DNA from: Pelagibacterium xiamenense
Lineage (GTDB): Bacteria > Pseudomonadota > Alphaproteobacteria > Rhizobiales > Devosiaceae
Assembly: GCF_021166475.1 (NCBI RefSeq)
Contig: NZ_JAJOYS010000001.1
Location: forward strand, 186,001-250,000
Direction of reading: 5' to 3'
DNA: 64,000 bases
Notes under the pieces: model-generated
Told to the model about the DNA's origin: nothing
Database searches by the model: none
The model's input: only the letters and a program-made list of their open reading frames with translations
In this document: one piece after another, positions 20,291 to 28,539 of the stretch
Numbering within the stretch: the stretch's first letter is position 1
Layout: each line of letters begins with the position of its first letter
Program-made: the position numbers and the translations under genes

Positions 20291-20524
20291 TTAGCTGCGC
20301 CGCGCGAAGGTCGCGGCGACCATGGGCGTACCGTTGAACAGCGTCGTCGCCGGCGCCTCGCCATGCGCGACGGTAAAGCTGTGCCGGCCGGCGCGGTGGA
20401 CGATTGCGTATTGCTTTTCGGCGAGCCCCTGTGCGCGGAAGCTCGCCATCACTTCGGCCATCGAGGGCGCGATAATGGTGATGAAGTCTTCGGTCTGACC
20501 CGTCTCGTGCGTGTGGGTCTGCAT
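20291..20524 (-). CDS. Small conserved-looking protein upstream of aceA
   Basis: A 77-residue protein ([20 protein letters not shown]...) with no motif I can name; no signal peptide or membrane segment. It mixes helical and strand-like stretches ([29 protein letters not shown]), suggesting a small alpha/beta fold. The ATG at 20524 has GGAG upstream; longer in-frame starts lie inside the regulatory gap. It ends 28 bp before aceA, so the two form an operon. A role in isocitrate lyase regulation or assembly is a guess from position only. Confidence 0.7.
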   Translation of the reverse strand: MQTHTHETGQTEDFITIIAPSMAEVMASFRAQGLAEKQYAIVHRAGRHSFTVAHGEAPATTLFNGTPMVAATFARRS

Positions 20525-20574
20525 GTCTCTTCTCCTGCAGTGAAACGCACCATCGCGTTCGCTTGAGTAAAGAA

Positions 20575-20643
20575 TTGACAACACTCGGTCGAAACGCAAG
20601 AATAAACGCAATATCAGGAGGTTAAGCTGTAAAGCTTTGCAAA
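20575..20643. promoter_or_regulatory. aceA-scfR divergent control region with RamB-type box
   Basis: TTGACA at 20575-20580 with a weak AAGAAT 17 bp later reads toward the regulator. Two direct repeats AAACGCAA lie at 20592 and 20604, 12 bp apart. AAAGCTTTGCAAA at 20631-20643 contains the TTTGCAAA core known from RamB operators of acetate genes in actinobacteria. These are candidate autoregulatory and aceA operator elements. Confidence 0.45.
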
Positions 20644-20689
20644 TTATCAGCGCCGGTTTTGTAAATCCGGTAAAGAAACGGAGGAGGAA

Positions 20690-22084
20690 ATGGCGGGTGC
20701 CGGGCCGCAAATCGGCGGGCGGATCAAGCGCTTGCGGCGCCAGAAGGGCTTAAGCCAGGCCCAGCTCGCCGAAACGCTGGAAATCTCCGCAAGCTATCTC
20801 AATCTGATCGAACACAACCGCCGCCGCATCACCGTGCCGCTTCTCTTCCGCGTCGCGGGCTATTTCGGCGTCGAGCCGGGCGAGTTGGCCGAAAGCGACG
20901 ATGGCCGGCTCGCGGGCGATCTGATGGAGCTTTTCGGCGACGATATCTTCGCCGACAGCGATCTGACCAACCAGGATATCCGCGACCTCGCCGCCAATCA
21001 CCCGGCGGTCGGCCGCGCGGTTTTGAAGCTCTTCGACCAGCTCAAGCAGTTCCAGCGCCCCCAAGCCCACGCGGATGCGCCCCAATCGGGCTATAACCTC
21101 GTAACCGAAGCGGTTTCCGATTTTCTTCAGGGCGAAGCCAATTATTTCCCCACCCTCGAAGCGGCCGCCGCGCGCGTCCGCGCCGATGTCGACACCGCCG
21201 CCGAAAGCTTCGAGCAGGGCCTCAGGACTTACCTTTTCAACGTCTTCGGTATCGAGGTGCGGCTCGTCTCGCTCCCCACCGGCGTGGTGCGCCGGATGGA
21301 GGATGGGGGCCGCGTCCTCGCCATCGCCGACATCCTCGAGCCCGAATCCGCGCTGTTCGTCATGGCCCAACAGGCCGCGCTTTTGAGCGCGGAGACCGAA
21401 ATCATGGCGCTCATCGACCAGAGTACGCTCCCTCAGCCCGATTCAGTCGGCCTCGCGCGCAACGTCCTCGCCTCCTACCTCGCCGCGGCGCTCATCATGC
21501 CCTACGAGCCCTTCTTCACCGCGTGCCGCGATACCCGCTACGACATCGAGCGCATCGGCCGGCGCTTCCGCGCCAGTTTCGAGCAGGTCTGCCATCGCAT
21601 GACTACGCTCCAGCGTCCGGGCATGAGCGGCATTCCGCTGCATCTCGTCAGGACCGACATCGCGGGCAACATCTCCAAGCGCTTCTCCCTCTCGGGCATC
21701 CACATTCCGCGCCATTCGGGCGCCTGCCCGCGCTGGAACGTCTACGCGGCCTTCCTCAATCCCGGCCAGATCAACGTCCAGGTGAGCCAGATGCCCGACG
21801 GCCAGCGCTATTTCTGCATCGCGCGGGCCGAAACCAAGGGCGGTCACGCCTATAACGCGCCCAAACGGCACCTCTCGATCGGGCTGGGCTGTTCGGTCGC
21901 CCATGCGGACAAGATGATCTACGCCGACGGGATCGATCTCAATGCTCCCGCAGGCGCGGTCCCCATCGGCGTGGGGTGCCGCATCTGCCCCCGCCGCGAA
22001 TGCGGCCAGCGCGCACATCCCGCCGCCGACCACCGGTTTCCCGCCGATGACGGACAAAGGATGGAAAATCTCTATATGGGGTAG
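20690..22084 (+). CDS. ScfR/RamB-type XRE regulator of acyl-CoA and glyoxylate metabolism
   Basis: A 464-residue transcriptional regulator. N-terminal XRE helix-turn-helix (residues about 10-65: IKRLRRQKGLSQAQLAETL, ASYLNLIEHNRR), a central IrrE/ImmA-like region, and a C-terminal short-chain fatty acyl-CoA regulator domain with the cysteine motif VGCRICPRRECGQRAHP. This architecture is that of RamB/ScfR/MccR proteins, which sense acyl-CoA or related metabolites and control aceA-type genes. It is divergent from the aceA operon, which supports that target. The ATG has a GGAGGA ribosome binding site. Confidence 0.9.
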   Translation: MAGAGPQIGGRIKRLRRQKGLSQAQLAETLEISASYLNLIEHNRRRITVPLLFRVAGYFGVEPGELAESDDGRLAGDLMELFGDDIFADSDLTNQDIRDLAANHPAVGRAVLKLFDQLKQFQRPQAHADAPQSGYNLVTEAVSDFLQGEANYFPTLEAAAARVRADVDTAAESFEQGLRTYLFNVFGIEVRLVSLPTGVVRRMEDGGRVLAIADILEPESALFVMAQQAALLSAETEIMALIDQSTLPQPDSVGLARNVLASYLAAALIMPYEPFFTACRDTRYDIERIGRRFRASFEQVCHRMTTLQRPGMSGIPLHLVRTDIAGNISKRFSLSGIHIPRHSGACPRWNVYAAFLNPGQINVQVSQMPDGQRYFCIARAETKGGHAYNAPKRHLSIGLGCSVAHADKMIYADGIDLNAPAGAVPIGVGCRICPRRECGQRAHPAADHRFPADDGQRMENLYMG

Positions 22085-22191
22085 TGTGCGATGGTCAGGA
22101 GCGGGACCGGGCCAGGAAGGGGCGAATGCGCTGTCATTGAACCTGCACGCCGGGGTGCGCATTGTACACGCTCGACACGACAGGGATTGGA

Positions 22192-22234
22192 GCAAGTCCT
22201 GAAAATCGGGAACCGGTTTTTCGAGAGGACTTGC
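22192..22234. repeat. Rhizobial-type intergenic palindrome (copy 1)
   Basis: GCAAGTCCT ... AGGACTTGC: 9-bp outer arms around an imperfect inner palindrome GAAAATCGGGAACCGGTTTT. The AAAA-n-GGG-n-ACCG-n-TTTT core is shared with copy 2 at 37532. Such elements are dispersed in Hyphomicrobiales intergenic regions. Confidence 0.6.
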
Positions 22235-22257
22235 GGCAAATTAACAGGAGGCTAGCA

Positions 22258-22686
22258 ATGGAAATCCAATACACCGCCCACGCCAGCGCCACCGGCGGCG
22301 GCCGTCATGACGGGCATTCAAAGACCGACGACGGCAAGGTCGACGTCAAAATCTCGAGCCCCAGGGAGATGGGCGGCCCCGGCGGGGAGGGCACCAACCC
22401 CGAGCAGCTCTTTGCCACCGGCTATGCCGCCTGCTATCTCGGCGCGCTCCGCGCCGCCGCCGGCAAGGACCACGTCAAACTGCCCGACGACACCAGGATT
22501 TCCGCCGATGTCGGCGTCGGCAAGCGCGACGACGGCCAGGGCCTGGGGCTCAAGGTCACCCTGACCGCAACCGTTCCCGGTCACGACGCCGAAAAGGTCA
22601 AGGCCTGGATGGACGCCGCCCACATCATCTGCCCCTATTCCCACGCCACGCGCGGGAACATCGAGGTCAACCTCGAGGTTGGATAG
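22258..22686 (+). CDS. Organic hydroperoxide resistance protein (Ohr)
   Basis: OsmC/Ohr-family thiol peroxidase that reduces organic and fatty-acid hydroperoxides with lipoylated proteins as reductant. It has 142 residues, the Ohr length. Both redox cysteines are in place: GYAACYLGALR (about residue 60) and IICPYSHATRGNIEV (about 125), and GTNPEQLFATGY matches the Ohr signature. The ATG at 22258 has AGGAGG upstream; the open frame upstream to 22162 crosses the palindromic repeat and is not coding. No OhrR regulator is adjacent. Confidence 0.93.
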   Translation: MEIQYTAHASATGGGRHDGHSKTDDGKVDVKISSPREMGGPGGEGTNPEQLFATGYAACYLGALRAAAGKDHVKLPDDTRISADVGVGKRDDGQGLGLKVTLTATVPGHDAEKVKAWMDAAHIICPYSHATRGNIEVNLEVG

Positions 22687-22769
22687 GAGCTCGGGCAGCC
22701 TGCCCCTCTCTTCGTTGCGTACCGGACAATCGCACGGCTTTGCGCCGGTGGCGTCTCACCGCCCTCGAT

Positions 22770-22802
22770 CCCTCCCCTGATGGGGAGGGGTTAGGGGTGG
22801 GT
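22770..22802. repeat. Dispersed G-rich hairpin element (copy 1)
   Basis: CCCTCCCC, TGAT loop, GGGGAGGG, then GTTAGGGGTGGG. The same hairpin plus tail recurs at 52781-52816. Here it lies between the convergent ohr and GH43 genes and may act as a bidirectional terminator. Confidence 0.6.
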
Positions 22803-22834
22803 GTATCCGGCGCGAGCTGAACCGGCTGGCGCCG

Positions 22835-24430
22835 TCAAACCGGCCGATAGACGAAATGCGAGAAATCCGCCGGCTGTGCCGTGCCGTTGAGGTCGTGCGC
22901 CGCCATGCCGAGGAACGCGCCGGTAAAGCTGCCGTGCTCGGCATGTCCGCCGCATTCGTCCGAAAGGATCGACGCATCGAGCGCCGGCCCGACCGCCCGC
23001 CAGCTCTCACTGCCCTCGGCATAAAAGAACTGCAGTTTCGAACTCTCGATCCGCAGCTTCATCCGGATCGGCCCGCGCCCGACCCGTACCGGTTCGCCCG
23101 GATAGGTGAGGTTTCCGTCCGGGTGGGAGACCAGCGAGGAGATCACCTCGAGCTGCGGCGTGCCGTCCTCTTCGGCTGTCAGCGCCAGATAGTGGAAATT
23201 GTAGCGCCCGTAATAGGCGATCAGCCCCGCCATCTGCCGTTCGTCATGCGGATGAAACGTGACCTCCGTTTCCGCCTCGAGATCGAAATGCTGCTGCCGC
23301 CGCGCCACCAGCGCCTGTTCGAACCAAGAGGCAATCGACTCGCGGCCATAAAGCCGCAGGTTTCCCGGCGCCGCATCGAGCGAGAAGATCCGTTCCGGTT
23401 CGGGCGTCCTCAGCCACTGGAAATCGATATGAAGCGGCTGCCCGGCGGTAAATTCATACCGCCGCTCGGCGTCGAACGCGGCCTTGTCGTAGGTTCCGGG
23501 CACCTCGACCTCGCTCTGGGGCAGGTTGGTCCCCGCTTCGAGGTAGAGCCAGCCGTCGTCTTTCCACACCGCCTTTTGCAGCGCCGTTTCGCGGCCCAGT
23601 ACGCAGCGCCGCTTTTGCGTCGTGGGGCGGCCCGTAAGGTGAACGATATACGTCTCCCCCTCCGGCGTCTCGACGATGTCGCCATGCCCGGCGCGCTGCA
23701 GCGGATTGAGCGGATCGTCCTTGGCCGTCACGACATACATGTCCGGATGGAGCTCGTAGGGCCCGTCGATCGAGCGCGACCGCGCCAGCGTCGCCGCATG
23801 GTCGTACCCCGTCCCGCCCTCGGCGGTGAGGAGATAATACCAGCCCCCGCGCTTATAAAGATGCGGGCCTTCGACAAGCTTGAGCGGCGAGCCGCGGAAG
23901 ATGTTCTTGCGCTCGCCCACGAGCTTGCCGGCCTCGGGGTCGAATTCCTGCAGCGCGATCCCGGCGAACCGGTGGTTGCGCGTCCGGTGGTCCCACAGCA
24001 TGTTGAGGAACCACTTCTTGCCGTCATCGTCATGAAAAAGCGACGGATCGAACCCTGAGGAATTGACGTAGACGGGGTCCGACCACGGCCCCGTGATGTC
24101 CTCGGCGGTGACGATGTAGTTATGCGCGTCCTTGAAGTTGCCGTCCTTGCGCTTGACGTCCGTATAGACCAGCCAGAACTTTTCCCCGTCATGGGTGAGG
24201 CACGGCGCCCAGATCCCGCAACTGTCGGGGTTCCCGCGCATGTCGAGCTGGCTCTTGCGGGTCAATGGCCGGGTGATCAGCTCCCAGTTCGCAAGATCTT
24301 TCGAATGATGGATCTGCACCCCGGGGAACCACTCGAAGGTCGAGGTGGCGATGTAATAGTCCTCCCCGACCCGGCAGATCGAGGGATCGGGGTTGAACCC
24401 CGGCAGAATGGGGTTGGGCCGCAAGGGCAT
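22835..24430 (-). CDS. GH43 beta-xylosidase / arabinofuranosidase
   Basis: Glycoside hydrolase family 43 enzyme of 531 residues, the length of two-domain XynB-type beta-xylosidases. The five-blade propeller begins NPILPGFNPDPSICRVGEDYYIATSTFEW (split: NPILPGFNPDPSICR and GEDYYIATSTFEW), with the base Asp in PDPS, a second acidic residue in GIWAPCLTHDG-type blade, and the catalytic Glu in LVEGPHLYKRGGWYYLL. A C-terminal beta-sandwich follows. No signal peptide, so it acts in the cytoplasm on imported xylo-oligosaccharides. The ATG at 24430 has GGAGGAG upstream. It lies 70 bp after xylA, beyond a strong hairpin, and completes a xylan-to-xylulose-5-phosphate route with xylA and xylB. Confidence 0.92.
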   Translation of the reverse strand: MPLRPNPILPGFNPDPSICRVGEDYYIATSTFEWFPGVQIHHSKDLANWELITRPLTRKSQLDMRGNPDSCGIWAPCLTHDGEKFWLVYTDVKRKDGNFKDAHNYIVTAEDITGPWSDPVYVNSSGFDPSLFHDDDGKKWFLNMLWDHRTRNHRFAGIALQEFDPEAGKLVGERKNIFRGSPLKLVEGPHLYKRGGWYYLLTAEGGTGYDHAATLARSRSIDGPYELHPDMYVVTAKDDPLNPLQRAGHGDIVETPEGETYIVHLTGRPTTQKRRCVLGRETALQKAVWKDDGWLYLEAGTNLPQSEVEVPGTYDKAAFDAERRYEFTAGQPLHIDFQWLRTPEPERIFSLDAAPGNLRLYGRESIASWFEQALVARRQQHFDLEAETEVTFHPHDERQMAGLIAYYGRYNFHYLALTAEEDGTPQLEVISSLVSHPDGNLTYPGEPVRVGRGPIRMKLRIESSKLQFFYAEGSESWRAVGPALDASILSDECGGHAEHGSFTGAFLGMAAHDLNGTAQPADFSHFVYRPV

Positions 24431-24443
24431 GGGTTCTCCTCCC

Positions 24444-24491
24444 AAAAAAACAGGCAGTCCCCCGCCCCGCTGGCAGGTTGGGGCGGGGGAC
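24444..24491 (-). terminator. Intrinsic terminator between xylA and the GH43 gene
   Basis: On the minus strand a 12-bp perfect stem (GTCCCCCGCCCC / GGGGCGGGGGAC, 24491-24457, 11-nt loop) is followed by TGCCTG and seven Ts. It is a textbook rho-independent terminator or attenuator located 10 bp after the xylA stop and just before the GH43 ribosome binding site. Confidence 0.8.
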
Positions 24492-24500
24492 GACGCGGTT

Positions 24501-25808
24501 CTAGACGAACCGGTTGATGAGGTTCTCGAGATATTCCTGACGGCCCGACCGCGGCTCGGGGTTGATGTTCTCGGCCTCGACCCGCGCGGCGATGTCCTCG
24601 AGCGTCCTCTCGCCCTTGAGCATGGCCTGCGCCTCGGGCGCCTGCCAACCGGCATAACGCTCCTCGAGGAATGTGTCGTAGGCGCCGTCCTCGATGATCG
24701 CCGCCGCGGCCTTGAGCCCGCGAGCGCACGTGTCCATGCCGCCGATATGCCCGTATAGCAGGTCTTCGGGGTCGATCGACTGGCGCCGCAGTTTCGCGTC
24801 GAAATTGGTGCCGCCGGTCGTGAACCCGCCGGCCTTCAGGATGTGGTAATACGCCAGCGCCACTTCCGGAACGTTGTTGGGGAACTGATCGGTATCCCAG
24901 CCCGACTGCATGTCGTTGCGGTTCATGTCGATGGACCCGAAGATCCCGTGCGCGGCCGCCATGGCGATTTCGTGCTCGAAGGTGTGCCCGGCAAGGATCG
25001 CGTGCCCCACCTCGATATTGACCTTCACCTCCTTTTCAAGCCCGTATTTCTTCAAGAACCCGTAGACCGTCGAAACGTCGTAGTCGTACTGGTGCTTGGT
25101 CGGCTCCTGCGGCTTGGGCTCGATGAGGATCGTACCGTTAAACCCGATCTTGTGCTTATAATCGACCACCATCGAGAGCATCCGCGCCATCTGGTCGAGT
25201 TCCTGGCCCATGCGGGTGTTCAAGAGCGTTTCATAGCCCTCGCGTCCGCCCCAGAGCACGTAGTTCTCGCCCCCGAGCCGTTTGGTGACGTCCATATTGG
25301 ATTTGATCGTCGCCGCGGCATAGGCAAAGACGTCCGGATCGGGGTTGGTCGCCGCCCCGGACATGAAGCGCCGGTTGGAAAAGAGGTTCGAGGTGCCCCA
25401 AAGCAGCTTGACCCCCGTCTCGGCCATCTTGGTTTCGAAGATGTCCGCGAGCGCGTTCAGGCGCTTTGTCGATTCGGCAAAGCTCTCGCCCTCGGGCCGC
25501 ACATCCGCATCGTGGAAGCAGAAATAGGGCGCGCCGAGCAGCGAGAACATCTCGAACGCCACATCGGCCTTGAGTTTCGCCGCTTCCATTTCCCCGTCGA
25601 ACCAGGGCCGCTCGAAGGTGCGCCCGCCGAACGGGTCGCCGCCTTCCCAGGCGAACGAGTGCCAATAGGCAATGGCAAAGCGCAGATGGTCTTCCATCCG
25701 CTTGCCCAGAACGATCTCGTCGGGGTTGTAGTGCCGGAAGGCCAGCGGATTGGTGCTCTCGGGGCCCTCATAGCGGACCTTCTCGATGCCTTTGAAGAAA
25801 TCGGTCAT
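24501..25808 (-). CDS. xylA: Xylose isomerase
   Basis: Converts D-xylose to D-xylulose using two divalent metals. It has 435 residues, class II length. Visible landmarks: [14 protein letters not shown] with the catalytic His (near 100), [14 protein letters not shown] (near 185), [18 protein letters not shown] with a metal-binding Glu and the Lys (near 230), [15 protein letters not shown], and [19 protein letters not shown]. The start codon abuts the xylB stop with no gap, so xylB-xylA is one transcript. Confidence 0.97.
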   Translation of the reverse strand: MTDFFKGIEKVRYEGPESTNPLAFRHYNPDEIVLGKRMEDHLRFAIAYWHSFAWEGGDPFGGRTFERPWFDGEMEAAKLKADVAFEMFSLLGAPYFCFHDADVRPEGESFAESTKRLNALADIFETKMAETGVKLLWGTSNLFSNRRFMSGAATNPDPDVFAYAAATIKSNMDVTKRLGGENYVLWGGREGYETLLNTRMGQELDQMARMLSMVVDYKHKIGFNGTILIEPKPQEPTKHQYDYDVSTVYGFLKKYGLEKEVKVNIEVGHAILAGHTFEHEIAMAAAHGIFGSIDMNRNDMQSGWDTDQFPNNVPEVALAYYHILKAGGFTTGGTNFDAKLRRQSIDPEDLLYGHIGGMDTCARGLKAAAAIIEDGAYDTFLEERYAGWQAPEAQAMLKGERTLEDIAARVEAENINPEPRSGRQEYLENLINRFV

Positions 25809-27272
25809 TTACGTGCGGGCCTCCTCGATACCCGGATAGAGCGCGCGATAGCGCTGGTAGTGTTCGTCATAGGCGGCGATCAGATCCGCCCTTGGTGCAA
25901 TGGTCCTGGCGATTTTGGGGTTCGCGCAGACCGTTCTGGGGTCGGCCCCCGTCGCCGCGATCAGCCCCAGCCGCGCCGCGCCGAAGGCGCCGCCGAAATC
26001 GCCCGCCTCGGGCACGGCGATCTCCATCTTGAGGTTGGTCGCGATCATCTCGAGCCACAGTTCCGACCGCGAGCCGCCGCCTACGGCGATGAGCGTCTCG
26101 ATGGTTGTCCCGGCATCCGAAAGGACGCGCTGGCAATCGCGTACGGCGAACGCCACGCCTTCCATCACCGCCTGCGCCATCGTCCGCGCGTCGGAAAGAT
26201 GCGAGAGCCCAACGAACGACCCGCGCGCATGCGCGCTGTTGTGCGGCGTCCGCTCGCCCGACAGATAGGGCAGGAATATCTCTTCGCCCGGCCCGGAATA
26301 TTCCTTCGCAACCGCCCCGGTCAGCGCCGCGGGGTCCTGCCCCACGAGCTTGGCCAGCCAGTTGAGGCTGTCCGTCGCCGAAAGGATCACGCCCATCTGG
26401 TGCCAGGTCTCGGGGATCGCGTGACAGAAGGCGTGCACCGCGCCCTCGGTATTGGGCCGGAATTTTTCGTTCGAAACGAACAGCACGCCCGAGGTCCCCA
26501 GCGACACGAACCCCTCGCCCGGCGAGACCGCGCCGATCCCGCAGGCCGAGGCTGCGTTATCGCCCCCGCCCCCGGCAACGACCACCTCGCCGCGCATCCC
26601 CCAGCGCGCTTTGAGCTCATCCTTGAGCGTGCCCGAAACCGCCGAGCCTTCGACAAGATCGGGCATATGAGCGCGCGCGAGCCCGGTCGCGGCCAACAGC
26701 GCGTCCGACCAGTCGCGCTTTTTGACGTCGAGCCATAGCGTGCCCGCCGCGTCCGACATCTCCGAAACGAACCCGCCGGTCAAAAGAAACCGCACATAAT
26801 CCTTGGGCAGCAACACCTTGGCGGTGCGCGCGAAATGCTCAGGCTCGTGCTTTTTGACCCAGAGCAGCTTGGGCGCCGTGAACCCCGGCATCGCGATATT
26901 GCCCGAAATGTCCCGGCTGCGCGGCTCGTTGGCCTCCAGTTCCGCGCATTCGACATCCGAACGCACATCGTTCCAGAGGATCGCCGGGCGGATGACGGCG
27001 TTGTCTTTGTCCAACAGCGTCGCCCCGTGCATCTGCCCCGAAAGCCCTATGCCTTCGACCGACGCAACCGCCTCGGGCCGGTCCCTGGCGAGCGTATCGA
27101 TGGCACCCAGAACCGCGTCCCACCAGTGAGCGGGGTCCTGTTCCGACCATCCGGGCCTGGGCCGCGATACAGAAAGCGGCGCGGTGGCCTCTCCCAGAAC
27201 CGCGCCCTCGCTGTCGATCACGACGGCCTTGACCCCGGACGTCCCGATATCGAGACCGAGATAAGCACTCAT
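25809..27272 (-). CDS. xylB: Xylulokinase
   Basis: FGGY-family kinase that phosphorylates D-xylulose to xylulose 5-phosphate, feeding the pentose phosphate pathway. It has 487 residues. The N-terminal domain has YLGLDIGTSGVKAVVID (phosphate loop) and GIGLSGQMHGATLLD (substrate loop); the C-terminal domain has YLSGERTPHN and IAVGGGSRSELWLEMIA. First enzyme gene of the xylBA transcript. A LacI-type operator overlaps the start codon. Confidence 0.97.
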   Translation of the reverse strand: MSAYLGLDIGTSGVKAVVIDSEGAVLGEATAPLSVSRPRPGWSEQDPAHWWDAVLGAIDTLARDRPEAVASVEGIGLSGQMHGATLLDKDNAVIRPAILWNDVRSDVECAELEANEPRSRDISGNIAMPGFTAPKLLWVKKHEPEHFARTAKVLLPKDYVRFLLTGGFVSEMSDAAGTLWLDVKKRDWSDALLAATGLARAHMPDLVEGSAVSGTLKDELKARWGMRGEVVVAGGGGDNAASACGIGAVSPGEGFVSLGTSGVLFVSNEKFRPNTEGAVHAFCHAIPETWHQMGVILSATDSLNWLAKLVGQDPAALTGAVAKEYSGPGEEIFLPYLSGERTPHNSAHARGSFVGLSHLSDARTMAQAVMEGVAFAVRDCQRVLSDAGTTIETLIAVGGGSRSELWLEMIATNLKMEIAVPEAGDFGGAFGAARLGLIAATGADPRTVCANPKIARTIAPRADLIAAYDEHYQRYRALYPGIEEART

Positions 27273-27287
27273 GAGGCACGTACCTCA
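27272..27287. promoter_or_regulatory. LacI-type operator, xylB copy
   Basis: TGAGGCACGTACCTCA, a 16-bp near-perfect palindrome touching the xylB start codon. A matching site, TGAGGTACGATACTCA, lies in the lacI-galM gap at 28432-28447. Two matching 16-mers in the two control gaps of one sugar cluster are strong evidence for the operator of the local LacI-family regulator. Confidence 0.7.
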
Positions 27288-27369
27288 AAACCGATCATAA
27301 CGAAATCTCCTCAAAAGGTGCGCGCCGTTTTTTCAGCGGCTTGTCCTTGATTATGGAATGGGTGGAGTC

Positions 27370-28407
27370 CTAGCGCATATTGTCTCTAAGGAAAACCTTA
27401 ATCTCGATCTCCCCCGGCGCCGGCGCGGCGTCGGGTCCAAGCACCAGCCGCTTGGCCTCGGCCCAGACCGCGCGCACTTCGGCGTCCGGATCCTGGTCGA
27501 TGACGCAATCGATCGCGCCCGAGCCGAGCGCCGCCCGCGTCGGCCCGGTCAATTCATGCGCAATGACGCGCAAATCCGACCGCCCCGCCTCGTTGATCGC
27601 CATTACGAGCCCGGCATTCCCCGCGCCCACATTGTAGATGCCCCCAAGCTCGGGGTTTTCCTTGAGGAAGCCGAGCGCCTTTTCGTAGGTGGGCGTAAAT
27701 TCGTCCTGCCCCTCGATGGGACCCTTGACCACAAGCGTCGGAAATTCCGCTTCGACAACCGCCCGGAACCCCGCGACACGCTCGGCATGGTCGATCAGCT
27801 CCATCGACCCCGCAACGAGCCCGACCGTGCTCCCCTCGGGCAGAAACCGCCCCATCAGCGAGGCCGCAGTGCGCCCCGCCGCGATATTGTCGACCCCCAC
27901 AAAGGCCCGCCTTGCCGATCCGGGGAGGTCGGAGACCAGCGTCACGATTTTGATCCCCCGCCCGGTTGCCCGCGCCACCGCCGCGTGCACTTCGGGCTTG
28001 TCGATGGCGACGATCACCGCGCAATCGCAAGCTTCCGGCGCGAGCGCATCGAGCGCGTCGGCGAGCGCGCGCGGCTCCATCGCCTTGACGCGCAAAAGCG
28101 TGAACTGCCCGCGCTCGGCCCGCGCGTTCGCTCCCGCACGCTCGACGGCGTCGGCGAGCTTGGCCATGAACTGGTTGGTCCCGTCCGGCAGGATGAAGCA
28201 AAGCCGGATATCGCGCGCCCGCGCCAGCATCGAGGCGGTAAAATCCCGTCGGTACCCGATCGCTTCGATCGCGGCCTCGACCTTCTCGACCGTGGCTGGC
28301 CGCACCCCGGCGCGCCCGTTAAGCACGCGATCGACCGTCGCCAGCGACACGCCCGCCGCCTTGGCGAGGTCGTGCACCGTCACCCTCTCGGACCGCTCCG
28401 TGCCCAC
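27370..28407 (-). CDS. LacI-family repressor of the xylose cluster
   Basis: A 345-residue LacI/GalR regulator. The N-terminal HTH and hinge helix are clear (TVHDLAKAAGVSLATVDRVL, NGRAGVRPATVEKVEAAI), followed by a periplasmic-binding-protein sugar domain (ILPDGTNQFMAKLADAVERAG, VGVDNIAAGRTAASLMGRF, VGLVAGSMELIDHAERVAGF). The start is a GTG at 28407 (reads GTERSERVTVHDL) with GGAGG 6-7 bases upstream. It is followed 97 bp later by xylB on the same strand and is divergent from galM. Its binding sites are probably the two 16-bp palindromes at 27272 and 28432. Effector is likely xylose or a derivative (inference). Confidence 0.92.
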   Translation of the reverse strand: MGTERSERVTVHDLAKAAGVSLATVDRVLNGRAGVRPATVEKVEAAIEAIGYRRDFTASMLARARDIRLCFILPDGTNQFMAKLADAVERAGANARAERGQFTLLRVKAMEPRALADALDALAPEACDCAVIVAIDKPEVHAAVARATGRGIKIVTLVSDLPGSARRAFVGVDNIAAGRTAASLMGRFLPEGSTVGLVAGSMELIDHAERVAGFRAVVEAEFPTLVVKGPIEGQDEFTPTYEKALGFLKENPELGGIYNVGAGNAGLVMAINEAGRSDLRVIAHELTGPTRAALGSGAIDCVIDQDPDAEVRAVWAEAKRLVLGPDAAPAPGEIEIKVFLRDNMR

Positions 28408-28431
28408 CTTAGGCCTCCTCTCCCGCGCATT

Positions 28432-28447
28432 TGAGGTACGATACTCA
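28432..28447. promoter_or_regulatory. LacI-type operator, lacI-galM copy
   Basis: TGAGGTACGATACTCA, partner of the xylB operator at 27272. It lies 25 bp upstream of the repressor's GTG start and about 90 bp before galM, so it could control both divergent transcripts (autoregulation and galM). Confidence 0.65.
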
Positions 28448-28539
28448 TTGCAGCGCATCCCCGAATCCGTCAAGTCACGGCTCGCCATCCCCGCGAAAAT
28501 GGTGATAGGGGAGATAAACGGCTCTAGGGGGAGAACACC

